From Eukaryota sp. TZLM1-RC (Eukaryota > Metamonada: BaSk clade): DNA of 64,000 nucleotides. The DNA lies in contig JAUPSS010000004.1 in the NCBI GenBank assembly GCA_040285825.1, positions 992,001-1,056,000 of the forward strand, in the 5' to 3' direction. The notes beneath the pieces are model-generated. The model made no database searches. It was not told the origin of the DNA and saw only the letters and a program-made list of their open reading frames with translations. Below are positions 56,330 through 64,000 of the stretch, one piece after another; position 1 is the stretch's first letter, and each line of letters starts with the position of its first letter. A program made the position numbers and the translations under genes.

Positions 56330-56872
56330 TTACAAGATAAAAACAAAGTAAAAGTCTAGCATAAGTTCCAAAGGATGAAGAGATTGAGTTTAGATGGACA
56401 AAAAACGTATAACTAAAGAAATTGGGTGGGTAGCTTGGGGGTTTATGTTCTGGAAAAAAGCCAAGAATAAGAATGAAAGAACTAATAAAGGAGATGATCC
56501 TGGGCAATGACAACGAGAACAATGTCGTTGAACAACAACAATATCGAAAGCATGGATGATGAGTATCAAGAGGATGTTGATATTGGGAGGATGGAGTGTT
56601 GAGCATTCTGTTCAAACGAGGGCAAGGGCTGGGTAGGAAGGATCACACGAGCATCAGTGCCATGGATGAAGAGGTTTGAATGATGGAATTGTACGATGGA
56701 TAAAGAGGTTGGGATGATGGAGTGAAAGAGCGAAGCTGATGGTGACAGAAAGCAGCTTGTGGAGGAGGTGAAAATTCGTTGAAACTCCATTGTTGAGATG
56801 CTTCAAGAAATCCTTTTGTGTTGCTGAAACTTTTGATAACCACCAATCAATGATGTTTGGCTTAGTTTGAAA
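56330..56872. other. Unrecognised, low-complexity-rich
   Basis: Minus-strand ORFs (56,286-56,615; 56,566-56,790) are Ser/Pro/Phe-rich and unrecognised. Nothing firmly supported. Confidence 0.35.
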
Positions 56873-56874
56873 AG

Positions 56875-57012
56875 ATTTGATATTTCTTTATGACGCTTTC
56901 GAATTTAATTTGCCATTATTAAAAGATTGCCTCGGTTTTTCAATCGAATAAGGAAGCTCTAGCTAGATATCAAGCAGATCAAGATTCTGTAGAGGAAATC
57001 TTTGTTCAATGA
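56875..57012 (+). mobile_element. LINE-C 3' scrap
   Basis: Diverged copy of the LINE-C 3' end (compare 4,995-5,127), including the CTCGGTTTTTCAATCGAAT block and the same TGA position. Confidence 0.65.
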
Positions 57013-57272
57013 ATTTCGTCCCATTAGCTAAGAGTTCTTTTGTTAAGTGTGTTAAGTTTAATTAATAACTACAATAAGATTTATCAACATCTTTTCCGAA
57101 AACTTTTCCATTTTCAATGGTTTAAATTAACCCTCATATTCGAAAATGGTAGTAATTGTGCAATGTTTTTCTATTTTTTTGTTGAATAAAATCCAATGAA
57201 TAAAGGTTAATAATATATTGTTTTTTGTTTTTGAGCAATTGTCCGTTAAAATATCATTTATATGAGCTTTTT

Positions 57273-57809
57273 CCCCAAAATTAAAGAATATAAAATATTT
57301 CTTCCACCACCTTGGAGTGGATTTACTCTTCATTCATTACACAGCTGCTGATTTGAGATTTCAAGTGACATCGCAATCTTACAACAAACCAGAATTTTTA
57401 GCTTGTGTTTCACTTATTTCAATTATTTTGCCTTGTCTCGTTATTTGATTAAAAAAATTGTGCAAAAAGCAATTACTTGTCAAAATAAAGCAAAATCAAA
57501 ACACAATGAGTTTCTGTCACAGACAAAACCTTAATTTCTTTTCACCCTAGGATATAAAGATCTAGTAAACTATTGAAAACTTTTCTTATTCAATCTAAAT
57601 CTAAATCAACTCTATTGAAACTGATTAGCTCCCATGTGGTTAACATGTGTTTCTACTTCTTACTTCACTTGTTTGTCAACCGTCCGATAAATCGGAGGTT
57701 CCATAATTCAATGATTTTCAGTTATGTTTCTTAAGTTTAAGGAACAAAAATAGAACATGTCTCATCTCGATTTAAATTCATCTGATCACTTGAATTAATT
57801 TCTTTTCTT
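57273..57809. repeat. Long direct repeat, left copy
   Basis: About 537 bp repeated in the same orientation at 61,799-62,330 with few differences. It contains the 3' flank of the kinase-Sel1 gene. The two copies frame that gene, as after a tandem duplication or before an excision. Confidence 0.8.
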
Positions 57810-57902
57810 CGGTCTTTATTTGCTAATTAATCATCAAACTGTATTTGTACAATATTTGGTTAAAACTGACAATGATGAATGTAACATTAATAAACAAAGT
57901 TG

Positions 57903-57908
57903 TTTATT
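57903..57908 (-). terminator. AATAAA polyadenylation signal
   Basis: 18-23 nt after the Sel1 stop at 57,926. Confidence 0.45.
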
Positions 57909-57925
57909 GAATAGACCACAGTACT

Positions 57926-58558
57926 TTATAATCTTCTACTTTTGGATCGTCTGGTGAGTTTTCTGTTAGAAACTTCTATCCTTTCAGCAGCATCTTCATC
58001 ACCAGCATCCTTGGCCTTTTCGTACCATTCAATAGCTTGGTGAAGGTCTTTAGGTACACCTTTACAGTGTTCATAACGATTACCTGAATTAAACATGGCT
58101 ATTCTATCACCAGGCTGTCTTATTGAACCAATAAAAAACTTGTTGAAGGTCTTGATCAACACCTTGACCATCTCTATAACAAACACCTAAACTACACATA
58201 GCTGATGAATTACCAGCTTCAGATGCCTTGCTACACCAATGAAAGGCTTGTTGGTAATCCATTTCTACACCAAGACCATGGTCATAACAATAACCTAAAT
58301 TAAACATAGTACCAGCATGACCAGCATCAGCAGCTCTTCTCCACCAAAAAACTGCTTCTTAATAGTGTTTATCTTTATAAGATTCCAATCCTTTTTCAAA
58401 CATTTGTTCAGGCGTATCATCATCACTTGACTCAACTTCCAAATTTTCAAACCCACCCTCCACATTTTGGTCACAATCACTACCATTGATCTCTTCTTGA
58501 TCCTCATCAGAAGAACTATCATCAGATAATTTTTGGTTAGGATTACCAAAATTCTGAT
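57926..58558 (-). pseudogene. Kinase-Sel1 gene split by LINE-B3, 3' part
   Basis: Continues the coiled-coil gene after the insertion: NQNFGNPNQKLSDD, acidic linker, then four Sel1 units (CYDHGLGVEMDYQQAFHWCS, VCYRDGQGVDQDLQQ) and the cap RKLTRRSKSRRL. Two inactivating changes are visible: a TAA (58,360-58,362, CACTATTAAGAAGC where relatives encode HYQEA) and a frame break near 58,130 after the unit ending VFYWFNKTA. The gene was therefore hit several times. Confidence 0.8.
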
Positions 58559-58567
58559 TTTCTGAAA
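58559..58567. repeat. Target-site duplication of LINE-B3, 5' side
   Basis: TTTCTGAAA, repeated at 60,648-60,656. Confidence 0.75.
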
Positions 58568-60647
58568 AAAAAAGAATAAAAAGCCAAGGAATTTTTCAGT
58601 CCATTTCAATTTGGAATCAAGACAATTGATGGTGCTTCTCCTGCTGCTCTTTCGTCGGATGTGTTTTTTAACTCTAGTGATTCTAATTACATCTTCAATT
58701 TAGATTTTAAGAATGCTTTCAATTCTGTATCTCGTTCTTCCATTTTACCTTTGCTGCAAAAGCATTTTCCTGAAGTTGAGCCTTTTTTCTATTTATTTTA
58801 TGGAAAATCATCCACATTGGTCTATGAAAACTTTGACCTGCTTTCGTCTTCAGCTGTTAAACAAGGTGATCCACTTGGTCCTTTTTTCTTTTGTCTGGCA
58901 ATTCATCCATTCATGTGCGAATTGAAAGAAAAATTCCCAGAAATAGATATTGCAGCATATATGGATGACATTTCTGTAATTGCTCCTATTACAATTCTGA
59001 AACAAATAGCAACTTTTATTCAACAGCGTTATGAAGATATTGGTCTCTCATTGAATATCTCCAAATGTTTGATTATTGGCAATGAACCAATTTACTTTTT
59101 CATTAATGATGTCAATGTCCCCTTTATCAATTATGATCAGTCTGGTTTTCGTTTTTTGGGTTGTTATCTCGGAAATATTGATGAAGTCAAAGGCCAACTT
59201 TCGACTCTGTTGACTCAATTTGGAAATGAATTAGAATCAATAGAAAATTTAATTATTGAGAAACATTTGAAATTCTTTTTCCTAAAAATTTGTTATTCTG
59301 GAAAATTTACTCATATTTTGAGATCAACATCACCATCAATTTCTTTGGAGTTTTGTCGAATTTTTAATGAACAAAGAACCAATTTTTTAGCAAAATTATT
59401 GGAAATTGATGCATCTCAGTTACGAAGCCACATTTTTTGTGGTACAAATTTTGGTGGTGTTGATTTTCATAAATCAAGCTGCCTTTGTAAAGCTGCCTTT
59501 ATTGGAGGTGGTAAAAATTATATTTATGAATTTGTGAATCGTTTTCCTGAAGAAATTCATCTCATTGAAAATTGTGGCAGCTCTTATCTTATTTCTTTGC
59601 AACAGGAAATTGAAACTCTTTCACCCAATATTTGTTCTAAATGTTTCCCCTCTGATATTGTGGAACTTCCTCCAAGGAGCTTGCTCTCCTTACCACTGAC
59701 TTTTGCAAAATTGCAGAAAAAAATCTTGAAAGTTTTAGAAAACTTGGATTATATTGTACGTCTTAGCTTGGCTAAAGAAAAAAATCCCGTTTTTGCGAAC
59801 TTTTTGATTGATCTTGAAGACAGTTGCTCAAGTTACCTAATCTCCCAAATTCCCAACATTTATGGCCTTCTACTCAATGATCACCAATGGACCACTGCAA
59901 TGAGAATGAGATGTTTTCTATGGCCTTGTTCTTTACCAAATGATTTAATTTGTCGCTGCAAGACTGTTGTTACGCTTTCCCATATTTTAAACTGTAAGTA
60001 TTTTATAACTTATCGCTCAATTGTTCATGACTCAGTTCGTGATCAATTATATGCCATGTGCAAAAGTTTCAATATAGAGGCATTTATTGAGCCATTAGTA
60101 CGTAAGCTGTCTTCAGATCAAACTGATGATTCCTTTGGTAGAAGAAGGGCAGATTCAGTAGCTTCTGGGATCGATGGTGTTCTCAATGTTGTAGACGTTG
60201 TCTCAGTGGATGTTTGCAAAAATTCTGCTGCTCGTTTAGTGTATTCCGCTGATTCGCCGTTATCTAACGCCGAAAAAAAGAAGATAAAAAAATATGAAGA
60301 ACCTTTGGCACAGTTAGGTAGAGTGGAACATGTGAAATATCAGTTTGTGCCGTTTGCAATTTCTCTTTTTGGCAATATTGGACCTTCAGGGTTGCATTTT
60401 TTTGAAAATTTCAAAAAAGTGTTACTGAACAGGTTTGGTAAAACAATGAATTCCACTTTCTGGTTAAATAGAATGATTTTTTGCATTTTCAAGTCTATTC
60501 CAACAATGATTTCAAAGGCACTTTTAGCTATTGGTGTAGAATATGAACGTAATGCTGTGAGTAGGTTTAGTAATAGTAACGCTTGTTTGGAGGATATTGA
60601 ATTCTAGATGGGTTTTTTATCTCAATAAATATTCAAGTTAAAAAAAA
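58568..60647 (+). mobile_element. LINE-B3, 5'-truncated
   Basis: Begins within the RT (KAKEFFSPFQFGIKT) and ends with AATAAA and an 8-A tail. Inserted in the coiled-coil region of the kinase-Sel1 gene with a 9-bp target duplication. It is a different lineage from LINE-B1/B2 (for example SSAVKQGDPLGP with Ala in place of Gly). Confidence 0.88.
58586..60607 (+). pseudogene. LINE-B3 ORF, RT to endonuclease, open frame
   Basis: A continuous frame of about 670 codons: FNLDFKNAFNSV, KQGDPLGPFFF, AYMDDISVI, the thumb region, CRCKTVVTLSHILNC, YRSIVHDSVRDQL, the endonuclease (RRADSVASGIDGVLNVVDV, EKKKIKKYEE) and IEF with TAG at 60,605. It gives the best view of the LINE-B C-terminal protein. Lacking the N-terminal domains and the promoter region, the copy is dead on arrival. 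Confidence 0.85.
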
Positions 60648-60656
60648 TTTCTGAAA
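60648..60656. repeat. Target-site duplication of LINE-B3, 3' side
   Basis: Second TTTCTGAAA. Confidence 0.75.
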
Positions 60657-61745
60657 TATTATTGTGGCAAATATGGATTGAATTAATTTGTTCTTTTAAT
60701 TCCTTTTCTTTTTGGGAAAGTTCGTCAATTTTGGAGTTTGAATTGCTGATTTCTATTCTCAAATCATTTATTAATTGATCTCTATTATTGATTTCTTGAT
60801 CCTTTTCAACCAGAGTTTGGCTTAATTCTTGATTTCTAGAGACAAGATTAGAGTTCTGAAGTGTTAATTCTTGATTTCTCTGATTTAAATCAATAGTAGA
60901 TTTTCGGAAATATTCATTTTCTAGACTCAAATACTCATTGATTTGGACTTTTTCAGCACAATTTTGACAATTTTGGCTTAAATTGGGATTAAATTCATTT
61001 ATCAAGGGCAATTCTCCAGTATAATTTTCCAATAAATTCAATTGATGAATTATTTGGTCAATCGTTGGTCTTTTTGAAGTATCACAGGACATACAATCAA
61101 TAACCATATTTTTCAAAATTTCTGGATATTCCTGATCAAATGGAAGCTCCCTTCCCTGATATTTGGCCCCCAATAGAGAAAATTGAGTATTTAAACCCTC
61201 AAAAGCTACTTTATTAGTAAGTAATTCACATAAAATTACCCCAATAGAATAAATATCAGAAGCTTCTGTTATTCTATTGTCAAAAACCTCTAAAGCCGCA
61301 TATTTAGGGGTAAAGGTGAGAGAAGTGGAATTGCCAGTATGCTCAGCAATTACTTTAGAAGTACCAAAGTCGGCGAGTCGAAGTTGGCCATTTACGAGCA
61401 GGATGTTTTGTGGCTTGAGGTCACCGTGAATGACGGATTTCGAATGGAGGACCTTCATGGCACAACAAAGTTCTTTGGCAATGGCTAGATTTTGGTTTGT
61501 TAAAGAAGAGGGAACGTTGAGAGAGGATGTGGCAAGCTCCATTACAATGCCAATCTTGTCGTCAATGTAGGTGACTCCAAAGACACGGAGGATGGCAGGA
61601 CTATTCAGCATGGAGAGGAGAGAGAATTCCTTCTTGAGTTTGGCTTTCCCTTCGTCCGTGAGGAAGACGAGCTTGATGGCGACGGCAAGGCAGAACCACT
61701 TAGCAGAGTAGACAAAAGCAGAGCCGCCTTGGCCGATCTTCTTAT
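60657..61745 (-). pseudogene. Kinase-Sel1 gene split by LINE-B3, 5' (kinase) part
   Basis: TKL-like kinase: glycine loop IGQGGSAFVYSAKW, lysine in VAIKLV, KKEFSLLSML, HGDLKPQN, ADFGTSK, KYAALEVF, SDIYSIGVILCELL, SKRPTID; then ELPLINE, the Cys pair and coiled coil up to NNISE at the LINE-B junction. The kinase is complete except for residues before KKIGQGG, which are lost at 61,745 where unrelated sequence begins, so no start codon remains. As in the gene at 33,857, the N-lobe DNA (61,380-61,745) is G+C-rich and the rest AT-rich. Confidence 0.82.
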
Positions 61746-61798
61746 AATTTACACATTACATAAATTTGGTTTTTTGACATTGTTATGTACTGTACTGG

Positions 61799-62330
61799 CC
61801 CCCAATTAAAAAATATAAAATATTTCTTCCACCACCTTGGAGTGGATTTACTCTTCATTCATTACACAGCTGCTGATTTGAGATTTCAAGTGACATCGCA
61901 ATCTTACAACAAACCAGGATTTTTAGCTTGTGTTTCACTTATTTCAATTACTTTGCCTTGTCTCGTTATTTGAATGGAAAAATTGTGCAAAAAGCAATTA
62001 CTTGTCAAAATAAAGCAAAATCAAGACACAATGAGTTTCTGTCACAGACAAAATCTTAATTTCTTTTCACCCTAGGATATAAAGATCTAGTAAACTATTG
62101 AAAACTTTTCTTATTCAATCTAAATCTAAATCAACTCTATTGAAACTGATTAGCTCCCACGTGGTTTACATGTGTTTCTACTTCTTACTCTCACTTGTCA
62201 ACCGTCCGATACATCGGAGGTTCCATAATTCAATGTTTTTCAGTTATGTTTCTTAAGTTTAAGGAACAAAAATAGAACATGTCTCATCTCGATTTAAATT
62301 CATCTGATCACTTGAATTAATTTCTTTTCT
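61799..62330. repeat. Long direct repeat, right copy
   Basis: Copy of 57,273-57,809, here placed 5' of the kinase. It contains a 62-codon ORF (61,785-61,973) that is open but differs in the other copy; unrecognised and probably not a gene. Confidence 0.8.
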
Positions 62331-62364
62331 TTATTCTTTATTATTATCTCTTTGGTATTATTTA

Positions 62365-64000
62365 TTTACGTGGTCGTTATGGTGCCGCAAAACAGTCCTT
62401 GTTTACCTCTTCTTTGGCTGATGCAAATTCTGATACCCTTGAAAAACTTCAAAAGTTGCACCCTCAAGAAAATTTCAAGTGCAGCAAGCCTGATGTGTGT
62501 CCTTTTTGGATTGAAAATCCTATTACTGCAATTGAAGTTCTTAAAACTATTCAAAAATTACCAAAAGGGAAAACAGCAGGCCCAACTGGAATTTCTTTTG
62601 ATCTGTTAAAAATAGCGTGTTCCAGTGCTCCCGAAATTGCTGATGATCTAGCCCATTATTTTCAACAATTAATTGTTTACAAAATTAATCCTCCATTTGA
62701 ATTACTCGCTGCACGTCTGATTGCTTTAGTAAAGCCTGGAAACGGAATCAAACCTGATGGAATACGCCCAATTGCTGTTGATTGAATCTCCATCTCGTTT
62801 GCTGGCATCAATTGTCTTCGATCGTGTCAAAGACAAAGCTTCTACATTTTTGAATCCTCATCAATTTGGAATCAAAACAATTGATGGTGCTTCTGTTGCT
62901 GCTATTGCCTCTGACACTTTTTTTAATGCAGAAGAAAATAACTTTATCTTTAATCTGGACTTTAAAAATGCTTTTAATTCTGTAAAGCGAAAAGCAATTT
63001 TTGAAGTAATTAAATCTGATTTTCCTGAGCTATCGAGTTTTTTCTACCATTTTTATGGGAAAGAATCAGATTTAATTTATAATTCATGTGGTCTTAAATC
63101 ATCTTCTGGTGTGCAGCAAGGTGATCCTTTAGGCCCAATATTGTTTTGTTTAGCTATTCACAACATTTTAAATATCATTAAGCAAAAACACCCTTCTACA
63201 AAAATAGTTGCTTATATGGATGATATATCCTTGATTGGTTCATTTGATTTACTAGAATTGGTTGCTCAAGAAATTGCTGATTAATATGAAAATATTGGGC
63301 TTCATCTTAATGCGAGCAAATGCCTTCTCATTGGCTCTTCTGCTCAAGATCTCGTGATAAATGATTCTATTGTCCCTTTTACTAATTATAGTAGTGATTC
63401 TGTTAAGTTCCTTGGTTGTTGGTTAGGAAACGTGCCTCAAATGCAGAATGAATTGCAAGCTATTTTGGAAAAAATGAAAATTGAACTTGATTCAATTTCT
63501 GCTTTAGATATAGAAAAACACATTAAATTTTTCATGCTTAAAATTTGCTACACTGGGAGTATAACCCACATTTTGAGATCTTGTGCTCCTTCCATAGCAT
63601 TAGATTTTTGTCGTTCTTTTAATTCATTGAGAACAAAATTTTTTGCTGATTTATTGAATGTAGATCCAGGAATGTTGAAAAGTCACTTATTTTCTTCAGC
63701 AAATTTGGGTGGTATTGGATTTACTAAATCTTCAATTTTGTGTCAATCAACATTCTTGGGTGGTGGCAAAAAAATTTTTATGAATTTTCTCGTAGATTTC
63801 CTAATGATTCTCATCTGGTAGTTCCCAGTTGCAGTCCATATTTGTATGAGTTATCTTGTGAACTTGAAAAAATGTTTTCCTCAATCAATTCAAGAAATTC
63901 CAAACCGATCTCTTTTTAATTTACAGTTTTGCTGTAAAAAGCTTCAACAAAAATTGTCAAAGATTTTTGAAAGCTTGGATTTTGATGTTAGACTTGGCTT
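62365..64000 (+). mobile_element. LINE-A5, 5'-truncated, runs off the window
   Basis: Starts at RGRYGAAKQS and includes the RT up to the thumb region. It has true lesions: a TGA after RPIAVD (62,783), a TAA in EIAD (63,282-63,284, a point change from TCA), a length change near 63,768, and a deletion of about 22 bp near 63,870 where relatives encode LPPQIWTK. A distinct lineage (GVQQGDPLGP, with Gln for Lys). The 3' end is outside the window. Confidence 0.85.

Noticed and set aside
56286-56340. Splice donor GTAAGT on the minus strand joining two ORFs.
   Set aside because: No acceptor found and the proteins on either side are unrecognised.
1-64000. Bacterial origin suggested by Sel1 repeats and TnpB-like sequence.
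   Set aside because: LINEs, poly(A) signals, DIM1-type motifs, TKL-like kinases and lack of operons or Shine-Dalgarno sites point to a eukaryotic nucleus.

Overview
This is AT-rich nuclear DNA of a eukaryote, most likely a protist or an early-diverging fungus; I cannot place it more precisely. Evidence for a eukaryote: Ser/Thr-type kinase domains fused to Sel1 repeats, non-LTR retrotransposons (LINEs) with an RT and a restriction-like endonuclease, fragments of the rRNA dimethylase DIM1/Dim1p, and a conserved AATAAA about 30 nt after Sel1 stop codons. TAG, TAA and TGA all act as stops. I saw no spliceosomal intron I could defend and no tRNA or rRNA gene.

The window is dominated by one gene family on the minus strand. 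Its full form is kinase - coiled coil - acidic linker - Sel1 array (33,857-36,465; broken copy 57,926-61,745). Kinase-less forms keep only the coiled coil and Sel1 (3,217-4,389; 14,390-15,562; 26,549-32,398; 49,878-51,055). Other copies are Sel1-only fragments. The Sel1 unit is 36 residues (108 bp). The 26.5-32.4 kb gene carries roughly 50 units in higher-order blocks of about 1.5 kb.

Four LINE families (local names) invade these genes. LINE-A is a 3.46 kb element with one ORF of about 1,120 codons (zinc knuckle, second zinc motif, RT, CCHC, endonuclease). LINE-B is a 3.24 kb sister. LINE-C and LINE-D are known here only from fragments.

Layout. 1-11,173: unit 1 (Sel1 relics, LINE-C pieces, a kinase-less Sel1 gene, a Sel1 gene split by LINE-A, DIM1 fragment). 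11,174-25,585: unit 2, a near-identical tandem duplicate in which LINE-A has itself been split by LINE-B. 25,904-33,856: the giant Sel1 gene and a LINE-C relic. 33,857-36,525: kinase-Sel1 gene. 36,609-39,250: LINE-A and LINE-D copies on the plus strand. 41,580-50,350: a third copy of 17,590-26,370, including the nested LINE-B; both of its edges lie in Sel1 repeats. 51,250-53,270: a decayed Tc1/mariner transposase enclosing the C-terminal half of a Fanzor-like (eukaryotic TnpB-like, RNA-guided nuclease family) gene. 53,600-57,000: mostly unrecognised. 57,270-62,330: a kinase-Sel1 gene broken by LINE-B and framed by 0.53 kb direct repeats. 62,365 to the end: another LINE-A.

The pieces interact as a recombination system: Sel1 repeats offer homology for unequal exchange and contain an A-tract (AAAAAAGGTGCT) at which LINEs have integrated, and each exchange copies LINE and DIM1 passengers. 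Many frame breaks sit in homopolymers, so some apparent pseudogenes may be sequencing errors; the LINE-A nonsense codon, the LINE insertions and a shared 10-bp deletion are not of that kind.
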